The position numbers were made by a program, and so were the translations under genes. A stretch of DNA of 5,870 nt. Source: Pseudomonadota bacterium (lineage in GTDB: Bacteria; Pseudomonadota; Gammaproteobacteria; Xanthomonadales; Rhodanobacteraceae). Below are positions 1 to 5,870 of the stretch, piece after piece (position 1 is the first letter of the stretch; each line of letters starts with the position of its first letter). The notes below the pieces were generated by a model that had not been told where the DNA came from, searched no databases, and was given only the letters and a program-made list of their open reading frames with translations. The stretch spans positions 1-5,870 of the forward strand of contig JANXVS010000183.1 in NCBI GenBank assembly GCA_025351555.1, given 5' to 3'.

Positions 1-954
1 GATTTCCTGGCCCGTCACAACATTCCGACCGCACGTTACGCCGCGTTCACCGAACTACCACCGGCACTGGCGTATGTACGCCGTCACGGCGCGCCGATCG
101 TGATCAAGGCCGACGGCCTGGCCGCCGGCAAGGGCGTGGTCGTGGCCTTGACTCCGGCCGATGCCGAACAGGCACTGCACGACATGCTCGGCGCGCGCGT
201 ACTCGGCGATGCTTCGGCACGTGTCGTGATCGAGGAATTTCTCGAAGGCGAAGAGGCCAGCTACATCGTGTTGTGCGATGGCAGGCACGCGCTTGCGCTG
301 GCAACGAGTCAGGATCACAAGCGCCGCGACGATGGCGACTTCGGCCCGAATACCGGCGGCATGGGTGCGTATTCGCCGGCACCGGTGGTGACGCCCGAGA
401 TCGACCGGCGCGTGCTCGCACAAATCATCGAGCCGACCCTGGCCGGCATGGCCGCCGAGGGCGCGCCCTTCATCGGGTTTCTGTATGCCGGCCTCATGAT
501 CGGCCGCGACGGCATACCGCGCGTGATCGAGTTCAACGTGCGGCTGGGCGATCCGGAAACCCAGCCGATCCTGATGCGGCTCAAGTCCGACCTGCTTGAT
601 CTCATCGACGCCGCGCTGGACGGCCGCCTGAATCGCATCAGCGTGTCTTGGGATCCGCGTCCGGCGCTAGGCGTGGTACTGGCCGCGCAAGGCTATCCCG
701 GCACCGTGCGCACCGGCGATGCCGTGAGCGGTCACGATGCGCCATTCGGCCCCGGAATCAAGGTGTTCCATGCCGGTACAAAAGTCGAAAATGGGAACGT
801 GCTTACCTGTGGAGGCCGTGTGCTGACCGTGTGCTCGCTGGGCGCCGATCTCGTGGCGGCACAGGCGCGCGCCTATGCGGCCGTGGGGCACATTCGCTAC
901 GCCGGCATGTTCTATCGTCGCGACATCGGCTATCGGGCGGTGATGCGGAGCTGA
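1..954 (+). CDS. purD: Phosphoribosylamine--glycine ligase (GAR synthetase), 5'-truncated by the window edge
   Basis: Cytoplasmic purine-synthesis enzyme that joins phosphoribosylamine and glycine, with ATP, to give glycinamide ribonucleotide. The reading frame is open from base 1 and ends at TGA 952-954, leaving 317 residues. The E. coli protein has about 429, so roughly the first 110 residues (N-domain) lie outside the window. Visible residues show the ATP-grasp nucleotide-binding segment VIKADGLAAGKG (Lys at visible residue 36), the EEFLEGEEAS stretch, SQDHKRRDDGDFGPNTGGMGAYSP, and the metal-binding and family signature EFNVRLGDPETQ (visible residues 177-188). The C-terminal domain follows, with the GGRVL and YRRDIGYRA segments. 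Many homologues have Phe where this one has Leu in RLGDPE; as I recall, both are accepted in the family signature. No frameshift or internal stop is seen. The next gene is convergent. An upstream purH partner is common in related bacteria but cannot be seen here. Confidence 0.97.
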   Translation, partial: DFLARHNIPTARYAAFTELPPALAYVRRHGAPIVIKADGLAAGKGVVVALTPADAEQALHDMLGARVLGDASARVVIEEFLEGEEASYIVLCDGRHALALATSQDHKRRDDGDFGPNTGGMGAYSPAPVVTPEIDRRVLAQIIEPTLAGMAAEGAPFIGFLYAGLMIGRDGIPRVIEFNVRLGDPETQPILMRLKSDLLDLIDAALDGRLNRISVSWDPRPALGVVLAAQGYPGTVRTGDAVSGHDAPFGPGIKVFHAGTKVENGNVLTCGGRVLTVCSLGADLVAAQARAYAAVGHIRYAGMFYRRDIGYRAVMRS

Positions 955-965
955 GCCGCCTCGCG

Positions 966-1469
966 TCAGCAACGCTTGCGCAGATGCAGGATGTTGTGTC
1001 CATCCACGTACTCGTGGCGAAAATCGTCCATCAGCGCGCGTACCAGCGGGATGCCGAGGCCGCCGATCTGCGAGGTCTCGATGCTGTCGCCGCCGGGCGC
1101 CGATTGCCTGCCGGTGGGATCGAATTCTTCAGCAAGATAACTGATGCTGACATCGAGGACGCCAGCCGAACGCGCGAGCCGGAATTCTATTGGCCCGGAT
1201 GCCTGCTCGGCATGCATGATGACGTTGGTCAACAGTTCGTCCAGCGCGACCTGCAGAGCCCGCAACGCGGACTCCGGCACACTCGGCCGCAGACTTTGCT
1301 CGAGCCGATCGTTGAGCCGGCCCACTGCGCCGCGCTCGCGTTCCACGCGCAGATTCCATACGACACCCGTAGGCATCGTCGCAGTCTGCGGCTTGTGCCA
1401 AAACGTGAGCCAGCGTTCGCGCCATCCCGCCATCCTGGCGATGGTGACGAAAACTCGGCGACTTGGCAA
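966..1469 (-). CDS. RsbW-like GHKL ATP-binding protein (anti-sigma factor/serine kinase type) with degenerate G1 box
   Basis: A single-domain protein of the HATPase_c_2 type, the fold of RsbW/SpoIIAB anti-sigma serine kinases, probably cytoplasmic. In the 167-residue form, residues 66-87 carry the N-box ALDELLTNVIMHA with Glu78 and Asn82, the expected Mg-ATP ligands. The FDPT stretch (116-119) matches the PPFDP that follows the G1 box in relatives, GGLG (136-139) is the G2 box, and the tail HNILHLRKR matches the usual final strand. The usual Asp-x-Gly just before FDP is replaced by Tyr111-Leu112-Ala113. The start is uncertain. A TTG at 1469 gives 167 residues. An ATG at 1433 gives 155 residues and seems at least as likely. 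Neither has a convincing Shine-Dalgarno sequence. The gene follows the TPR gene by about 22 bp on the same strand. No STAS or PP2C partner is visible, so its target is unknown. Confidence 0.82.
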   Translation of the reverse strand: MPSRRVFVTIARMAGWRERWLTFWHKPQTATMPTGVVWNLRVERERGAVGRLNDRLEQSLRPSVPESALRALQVALDELLTNVIMHAEQASGPIEFRLARSAGVLDVSISYLAEEFDPTGRQSAPGGDSIETSQIGGLGIPLVRALMDDFRHEYVDGHNILHLRKRC

Positions 1470-1490
1470 CGCCGGGCGAAGTGATCTTTT

Positions 1491-3149
1491 CTATTTCGCA
1501 GGTGAAAGCGCTGCTGCTGCCGGCGCCGGCATGAGCCGCTCCGGTTTGAAATAGGGGTGCTCGGCCGGCCACGGCCGGTCGGGAAGTTGTTTGGCAGCGA
1601 ATTGGCGCATGGTCGACCGGTACATCTGCGCCTGCGGCGTATTGCCCGCGCGCACGGCTTCGTAGATCGCCTGGGCCTGGGGTTCCTGCGCCTCATCGAA
1701 TTTTCCCTGAGCCGCCAACGCCAGTGCCAGCGCGGCCGAATCGCTCGCATCCGGACGCTGCTTGTACAACGCACGGGCATAGTCCAGTGCCATGCTGCGT
1801 TCGGTCGGCTTGGCCACTGCACAGGTGCTGGCCAGGCGCACGAAGATCTGCATCAGGTTGCCGTCCTGCGCGCGCTTGACTAGCAGATCATTGACGTGCG
1901 TCAGCGCGTCGCCACAGCGACCGGCCGCGACCTGTGCCGCGACCAGGCGGCCGGTGGCTTCGATGTTGTCCGGGGCGATCGTCGCGAGCTGGCGATAATG
2001 TTCGACGGCCTCGGCATAGCGGGCGCTGCGCATCTGCGCGTTGCCCAGCAGCAACTGCGCGTCGGCGAGTTTGGGGTCGGCGTGTGCGGCGCGTTGATAA
2101 AAAGTATACGCATTGCCCTCGTCGCCGGCGATTTCATAAACCATGCCCTGCGATAGATTCGCGTCAGCGCTATCGGGCTTGAGCTTGAGCGCATGTACGG
2201 CTTCGTCCTGGGCGAGGCTACGCTTGCCCAGCAACGCATCCAGCTGCGCGGCCAGCTGCAGCGCCTCAACGTCGTTGCCATTGCTCTGGAGCGTTACCTC
2301 AAGCGCAGCGCGCGCGAGCGGAACGCTGTGCTGGGCGAGTAATTGTCTGGCTTGCTGCAGCGGCGTGCCTTCTACCTGTTGCGAGGCCGATTGTTGCGCG
2401 ACGGACCGATACATGCCGGCGACCAGTGGGTCGGCCATGTCCGGCGACACCGCGCCCGCCTTGGCCTTGGCGTCTGCGGCAAGCTGCGCATTGCCCTGGC
2501 CGATATAAGCATCAGCAAGATCCTTGTAAAGCGCATTGGCTTGCGGCTCCAGCTTTAGCGCCTGATTCAGATGATCGATGGCCTGGCCGTACTGCTTTTG
2601 CGCAAGCTCGATGCGGCCGAGCATGGCAAGCAGCGCCGGCATGGCCGGGTACTGCGGGAGCGCTTCCAGCAGCAGTTTGTGCGCGCCGTCGGTATCGCCC
2701 ATATTGGCCAAAGTATCAGCCAGCCGGAAGCGGATGGGCAGATAAACTTGATCCAGCGCCAGCGCCGCCTGGAAATTCGCGCGCGCATCGGCGGGCCGTT
2801 TCTGCGCATTGGCGATCACGCCACGCAGATATAGCCAGCGGCCATCCTTCGGGGCCAGTTGCGATGCGTCATAGAACGCGACCGCCGCGACATCGTTCAA
2901 ATTCGCGCGCGCGTATTCGGCGCCTATCAAGGCGTAGGCAGCCGCCAGCCCGTCGCCGACGAGGCCGACTTGCGCCTTGTCGAATTCCGCACGCGCGGCG
3001 ACGAGGTTCTTGGCTACCTCGGGGGAGAGCTTGGATGTATCCGGCGTCGGCAACGGCTTGACCAGCGCATCGGCGAACACGACCGGCGCAGATAGCAACA
3101 ACATCATGCACACGGTGCAGCGGAAAAGAGAAGTTCTCAGGATCGTCAT
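1491..3149 (-). CDS. Exported tetratricopeptide-repeat (TPR) protein, function unknown
   Basis: A 552-residue protein of mostly helical TPR units, a scaffold for protein-protein contacts, probably periplasmic or outer-membrane associated. I chose ATG 3147-3149 over a GTG 57 bases upstream because it gives a clean signal peptide: basic start, hydrophobic core CMMLLLSAPVV and a likely cut after VFA (residue 26). The GTG start would put 19 extra polar residues before it. TPR-like pairs with the usual G/A-Y/L-A spacing run from about 69 to 237 and again from about 293 to 430, with a weaker repeat near 450-485. A Gln-rich break lies at about 245-275. The C-terminus is Pro/Ala-rich. The mature chain has only two cysteines, Cys412 and Cys443, placed to form a disulfide in the periplasm. 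No enzymatic motif is seen. No strong ribosome binding site precedes the ATG. The ATP-binding gene follows closely. Confidence 0.85.
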   Translation of the reverse strand: MTILRTSLFRCTVCMMLLLSAPVVFADALVKPLPTPDTSKLSPEVAKNLVAARAEFDKAQVGLVGDGLAAAYALIGAEYARANLNDVAAVAFYDASQLAPKDGRWLYLRGVIANAQKRPADARANFQAALALDQVYLPIRFRLADTLANMGDTDGAHKLLLEALPQYPAMPALLAMLGRIELAQKQYGQAIDHLNQALKLEPQANALYKDLADAYIGQGNAQLAADAKAKAGAVSPDMADPLVAGMYRSVAQQSASQQVEGTPLQQARQLLAQHSVPLARAALEVTLQSNGNDVEALQLAAQLDALLGKRSLAQDEAVHALKLKPDSADANLSQGMVYEIAGDEGNAYTFYQRAAHADPKLADAQLLLGNAQMRSARYAEAVEHYRQLATIAPDNIEATGRLVAAQVAAGRCGDALTHVNDLLVKRAQDGNLMQIFVRLASTCAVAKPTERSMALDYARALYKQRPDASDSAALALALAAQGKFDEAQEPQAQAIYEAVRAGNTPQAQMYRSTMRQFAAKQLPDRPWPAEHPYFKPERLMPAPAAAALSPAK

Positions 3150-3206
3150 GGAAGGGCTTCGAATTCGGGCCGGCACTTGAAACGCCGACGGGTTGCGGGG
3201 TCGCAC

Positions 3207-3212
3207 AGTCTA
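3207..3212 (-). promoter_or_regulatory. Possible -10 element for the TPR gene
   Basis: On the minus strand this reads TAGACT, four of six matches to TATAAT, with a poor -35 (TGGCTC) 17 bases upstream. Transcription would begin near 3200, about 50 bases before the ATG at 3149. It would then start downstream of the GTG at 3206, which favours the ATG start. The match is weak and could be chance. Confidence 0.25.
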
Positions 3213-3256
3213 GCGGTCATCGGCGCCGCGAGCCAGTTCGCACCCACCGTGTGCAG

Positions 3257-3274
3257 TTTGTTACCCTGAACAAA
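3257..3274. promoter_or_regulatory. Operator-like inverted repeat in the divergent intergenic region
   Basis: TTTGTT, a 6-base spacer ACCCTG, then AACAAA: a perfect 6-bp dyad. It lies 16 bases before the start of the MFS-acyltransferase gene and about 107 bases before the TPR start, inside the 141-bp region (3150-3290) shared by the two divergent genes. It is A/T-rich in a GC-rich setting. Its size and place suit a repressor or activator site, or overlap with a promoter -10 region. The same bases could form a weak hairpin in the leader RNA. I cannot name a regulator. Confidence 0.35.
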
Positions 3275-3290
3275 GCCTCGGGATCGCCTC

Positions 3291-5180
3291 ATGTCCGATC
3301 AGAATCAATTCCAGCTGCTGCGCGAACGCCGCTTCCTGCCATTCTTCCTGACTCAGGCGCTAGGCGCGTTCAACGATAACGTATTCAAGAACGCGCTGGT
3401 GATCCTGGTCGCGTTCCTGACCACGCAGTTGAGCGTGGCCGATGTGAATTTCTATACCAACCTTGCCGCGGCGCTGTTCATCCTGCCGTTCCTGCTGTTC
3501 TCGGCGACCAGCGGTCAGCTTTCGGACAAGTTCGACAAGGCGCGCCTGGCTCAATTGGTGAAGGTTCTGGAAATCACGATCATGATCGTGGCCTGTGCCG
3601 GATTCCTCGGTCGCAATATCCCGCTGCTGCTGGGGATGCTGTTCATGATGGGTCTGCACTCGACCCTGTTCGGCCCGCTGAAATATGGCCTGCTACCGCA
3701 GGTACTGGACGATCGCGAACTGGTCGGTGGCAATGGCCTGATTGAGATGGCGACATTTCTTGCCATCCTGCTCGGCACGATACTCGGCGCCGGCCTGATT
3801 CGCGTCGATGGGTGGGGCGCATGGCTGGTCGGTGGCACCACGATCGGCATCGCCGTCGTCGGATTGTTCTGCGCGCTGGCGATGCCGAAGGCACCCGCGG
3901 TTGATCCGGGACTCAAGCTCAACTGGAACCCGCTGACCGAAACCTGGCGCAACCTCAATCATATCCGCAGCAATCGCACGGTGTTCCTGTCGTGCCTGGG
4001 CATTTCCTGGTTCTGGTTCTACGGTTCGATCTATTTCACCCAGCTGCCGAACTACACCAAGGAAGTGCTCGGCGGCAATCCCGGGGTGTATACAATGTTG
4101 CTTGCCGTGTTTTCCATCGGCATCGGCGCTGGCTCGATCTTGTGCGAGCGCCTGTCCGGGCACAAAGTCGAGATCGGCCTGGTGCCGTTCGGCTCGATCG
4201 GCATGACCGTGTTCGGTGCCGATCTGTATTTCGCGCATCCGCACACGTCCGGTGAACTCGGCCTGGATGTCGCCGCAATGCTGGGTCAGCCACATATCTG
4301 GCGCGTGCTGATCGATCTGGTGCTGATGGCGATCTTCAGCGGCTTCTTCATCGTGCCGCTGTTCGCACTGATCCAGGCGCGCAGCGAGCCGGCGCGGCGA
4401 TCGCGCGTGATCGCGGCGAACAATATCCTCAATGCGCTGTTCATGGTCGTGGCGGCGGCGCTGTCGGGCGTGCTGCTCAACAAAGTTGGCCTGAGCATCC
4501 CTGGGCTGCTGCTGGCGACCGCACTGATGAATGCCGTCGTCGCCGTATACATCTACACTCTGGTGCCGGAGTTCCTGCTGCGCTTCATCGACTGGGTGCT
4601 GATCCATACTTTTTATCGCATCCGCACGTCCGGCTTGGAAAACATTCCCGACGAGGGCGCCGTGCTGCTGGTGTGCAACCACATCAGCTTTCTTGATCCG
4701 CTGGTCATCATGGGCTGCGTGCACCGGCCGGTACGCTTCGTGACCTACTACAAGATCTTCCAGATGCCATTCCTGCGGTTCGTGTTCCGCGCCGCCAAGG
4801 CGATCCCGATCGCAGGCTTCAAGGAAGATCCCGAGATCATGCGCCGCGCATTCGAGGAAGTGGACAAGGAACTGGCCGAAGGCAATATCGTGTGCATCTT
4901 CCCGGAAGGCGGCATCACCCATGACGGGCAAATCCAGGGGTTCCGCCCCGGCGTGGAAAAAATCCTCGCGCGGCGTCCCGTGCCGGTGGTGCCGCTGGCC
5001 CTGCGCGGCCTGTGGGGCAGCATCTTCAGCCGCCGCGACTCCGCACTCGGCCGCCTGCGTGTGCCGCGGCGGTTCTGGTCGAAGATCGAACTCGTGGCCG
5101 GGCCGGCGGTGCCTGCGGCGGAGGCGACAGCGGCAGTGCTGGAGGCCGAGGTGCGTGACATGCGTGGGGATGCAGCGTAG
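3291..5180 (+). CDS. Fusion of LplT-like MFS transporter and PlsC/Aas-type acyltransferase (probable lysophospholipid flipping and reacylation)
   Basis: A 629-residue inner-membrane protein. Residues 1 to about 425 are a major facilitator domain with about 12 hydrophobic segments. Near the start it has GAFNDNVFKNAL (25-36), then an MFS loop motif GQLSDKFDKARL (75-86), and LKYG (130-133) with NGLIE...AILLG (148 on), which closely recall E. coli LplT, the lysophospholipid transporter. From about 433 a glycerophospholipid acyltransferase domain follows, with the catalytic NHISFLD (His464 to Asp469, the HX4D motif), FPEGGIT (537-543) and a FRPGVEKI/PVVPLALRG substrate region. In E. coli, LplT and Aas work together to import and reacylate lyso-phosphatidylethanolamine; joining both steps in one chain is the simplest reading. 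The C-terminal acyl-ACP synthetase domain of Aas is absent. The ATG is preceded by a weak GGGA (3280-3283). The exact lipid substrate is inferred; acylation of lysophosphatidic acid is an alternative. Confidence 0.9.
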   Translation: MSDQNQFQLLRERRFLPFFLTQALGAFNDNVFKNALVILVAFLTTQLSVADVNFYTNLAAALFILPFLLFSATSGQLSDKFDKARLAQLVKVLEITIMIVACAGFLGRNIPLLLGMLFMMGLHSTLFGPLKYGLLPQVLDDRELVGGNGLIEMATFLAILLGTILGAGLIRVDGWGAWLVGGTTIGIAVVGLFCALAMPKAPAVDPGLKLNWNPLTETWRNLNHIRSNRTVFLSCLGISWFWFYGSIYFTQLPNYTKEVLGGNPGVYTMLLAVFSIGIGAGSILCERLSGHKVEIGLVPFGSIGMTVFGADLYFAHPHTSGELGLDVAAMLGQPHIWRVLIDLVLMAIFSGFFIVPLFALIQARSEPARRSRVIAANNILNALFMVVAAALSGVLLNKVGLSIPGLLLATALMNAVVAVYIYTLVPEFLLRFIDWVLIHTFYRIRTSGLENIPDEGAVLLVCNHISFLDPLVIMGCVHRPVRFVTYYKIFQMPFLRFVFRAAKAIPIAGFKEDPEIMRRAFEEVDKELAEGNIVCIFPEGGITHDGQIQGFRPGVEKILARRPVPVVPLALRGLWGSIFSRRDSALGRLRVPRRFWSKIELVAGPAVPAAEATAAVLEAEVRDMRGDAA

Positions 5181-5192
5181 AACGCAGATCTT

Positions 5193-5268
5193 GTAGCCCG
5201 GGCAAGCGAAGCGCATCCGGGGTTACATTGCCATTCCCGGGTGCGGCCCTTGGCCGTAGCCGGGCTAC
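5193..5268. repeat. REP-like palindromic element with nested stems
   Basis: Begins 12 bases after the MFS-acyltransferase stop. The ends are a perfect 9-bp inverted pair, GTAGCCCGG (5193-5201) and CCGGGCTAC (5260-5268). Inside, CATCCGGG (5214-5221) can pair with CCCGGGTG (5236-5243) through one G-T wobble. CGGCC-CTT-GGCCG (5244-5256) is a perfect 5-bp hairpin. The left part also contains GCGAAGC (5206-5212), a heptamer known to form a very stable DNA mini-hairpin. The whole resembles the interspersed extragenic palindromes found after genes in many gammaproteobacteria, with two halves in opposite orientation. No T-run follows, so it is not a classical Rho-independent terminator, though it could stabilise the 3' end of the upstream mRNA. 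Only one copy is in the window. Confidence 0.7.
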
Positions 5269-5382
5269 TGGCTTCAGTCACCCCATGCTATGAGCGCCAA
5301 GCATATCGGTCACATGAGCAGCAACGGCTAAGGTTCAGCTTACATCCGTCATTGTGTCCATCCACGAATCCCATCAACGGAA

Positions 5383-5387
5383 GAGGG
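5383..5387 (+). promoter_or_regulatory. Ribosome binding site of the M23 peptidase gene
   Basis: GAGGG ends 7 bases before ATG 5395-5397, within the purine-rich run GGAAGAGGGA. It is the clearest Shine-Dalgarno sequence in the window and supports this start. Confidence 0.7.
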
Positions 5388-5394
5388 ACACATC

Positions 5395-5870
5395 ATGCCG
5401 ATCGCACGCACAATATTGTTTGCGGCTCTCGCGCTCGCCACGGCCAACGTCATGGCCAAACGACATGCGCAACAATCAGCACCCGCACCCAAAGTCAGCG
5501 TCACCCTGAATCAGGGCGAGGTTGCGCGCTGGCCGGGAATCGCCGCGAAAAGTTGTGTACTCGTGGCAAAGAAATATCCCGCCGTCGATTCCGTCTGTTA
5601 TTACCCGTTCGATGTCGAGGCCAAGCCCGGTCGCTACGCGATCGCGGTAATCGATCAGGATGGCCATAAGCACAGTGCGGTCGCCATCGTCGAGAAAGTC
5701 CAGCGACCCAAGGTCGATATCACCCTGCCCGACGAAAGCTACATCAACGTGTCGCCGGAAAACGCGAAACGTGCGCTGCATGAACGCGAACTGGTGCTGA
5801 AGCTGTTTTCTGCGAAGATCGATGCACCGCGGTTTTCACTCCCGTTCGGCGCGCCGGCTACGCCATTGCC
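5395..5870 (+). CDS. Exported M23-family peptidase (cell-wall endopeptidase), N-terminal part, cut by the window edge
   Basis: The frame is open from ATG 5395 to the end of the window, 158 complete codons, with no stop. A signal peptide is clear: a short basic start (Arg5), hydrophobic TILFAALALATANVMA and a likely cut after residue 21. After a short Ala/Pro/Gln linker comes a beta-rich domain (about 33-105) with PGIAAKSCVLV and FDVEAKPGRYAIAV, followed by VDITLPDESYINVSPENAKRA (about 107-127). This order matches the N-terminal domain that precedes the zinc LytM/M23 domain in many Gram-negative peptidoglycan endopeptidases, where a P-G-G/GI start, a KPG turn and an INVSPE-like segment recur. 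The HxxxD and HxH zinc motifs would lie beyond the edge and are not seen, so activity is inferred. Cys54 and Cys68 are the only visible cysteines and could pair in the periplasm. A good GAGGG ribosome site precedes the start. Confidence 0.72.
   Translation, partial: MPIARTILFAALALATANVMAKRHAQQSAPAPKVSVTLNQGEVARWPGIAAKSCVLVAKKYPAVDSVCYYPFDVEAKPGRYAIAVIDQDGHKHSAVAIVEKVQRPKVDITLPDESYINVSPENAKRALHERELVLKLFSAKIDAPRFSLPFGAPATPL

Larger units (their letters stand above)
5181..5394. other. Non-coding stretch between the acyltransferase fusion and the M23 gene
   Basis: 214 bases without a supported gene. The first part holds the REP-like palindrome. The remainder (5269-5394) should carry the promoter and leader of the M23 peptidase gene, but I find no hexamer pair good enough to annotate. 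A 13-codon ATG-to-TAA frame at 5290-5331 has no ribosome binding site and is probably chance. Confidence 0.6.

Noticed and set aside
529..564. Leu in place of Phe in the PurD signature RFGDPE
   Set aside because: Both residues occur at this site in the family as I recall, and the remaining catalytic residues are intact.
648..1484. A 278-codon plus-strand frame bridging the end of purD and the ATPase gene
   Set aside because: It is out of frame with purD and antisense to the ATPase gene, is Arg-rich with low complexity, and both overlapped genes have recognisable motifs.
3150..3206. GTG start at 3206 for the TPR gene
   Set aside because: It would place 19 polar residues before a well-formed signal peptide that begins at the ATG 3147-3149.
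3693..5216. A 507-codon open frame on the minus strand opposite the transporter-acyltransferase gene
   Set aside because: Its product is rich in His, Gln, Asp and Arg with no domain signal, as expected from reading the complement of a GC-rich membrane-protein gene; the plus-strand product has clear family motifs throughout.
5244..5256. Rho-independent terminator formed by CGGCC-CTT-GGCCG
   Set aside because: The stem is only 5 bp and no T-run follows on either strand; better explained as part of the REP-like element.
5285..5304. ATGCT...AGCAT dyad upstream of the M23 gene
   Set aside because: Arms of only 5 bp with a 10-base spacer are expected by chance in a region of this length.
5290..5331. 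A 13-codon mini-frame (MSAKHIGHMSSNG) upstream of the M23 gene
   Set aside because: No ribosome binding site and no sign of leader-peptide features such as codon runs or attenuator stems; probably chance.

Overview
The window is ordinary-looking chromosomal DNA from a GC-rich (about 60% by eye) Gram-negative bacterium. PurD reads like the gammaproteobacterial form, and there are Sec signal peptides, an LplT-type lysophospholipid transporter domain and a palindromic GTAGCCCGG-type interspersed repeat. I infer a gammaproteobacterium, perhaps of the Xanthomonadales/Rhodanobacteraceae. That placement rests on general likeness, not on a marker gene.

Layout: (1) 1-954, plus strand: the C-terminal three quarters of purD (purine synthesis), cut by the window edge. 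(2) 966-1469, minus strand: a small GHKL/RsbW-like ATP-binding protein, convergent with purD across an 11-bp gap. (3) 1491-3149, minus strand: an exported tetratricopeptide-repeat (TPR) protein about 22 bp upstream of the ATPase gene, probably in the same transcript. (4) 3150-3290: a divergent promoter region with a 6+6+6 inverted repeat. (5) 3291-5180, plus strand: a fusion of an LplT-like major facilitator transporter and a PlsC/Aas-type acyltransferase, probably for lysophospholipid recovery at the inner membrane. (6) 5181-5394: a non-coding stretch holding a nested-palindrome, REP-like repeat and the leader of the next gene. (7) 5395 to the edge, plus strand: the N-terminal part of an exported M23-family peptidase (cell-wall hydrolase), with the catalytic domain beyond the window.

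The genes do not form one pathway. Three of the five products act at or outside the inner membrane (TPR protein, MFS-PlsC fusion, M23 peptidase), which suggests a loose envelope-related neighbourhood next to a housekeeping purine gene. I see no phage, transposon, CRISPR, RNA gene or defence system. The points most worth a second look are the RsbW-like protein whose first ATP-binding box has lost its usual Asp-x-Gly, the transporter-acyltransferase fusion that lacks the acyl-ACP synthetase domain of Aas, and the structured repeat at 5193-5268.
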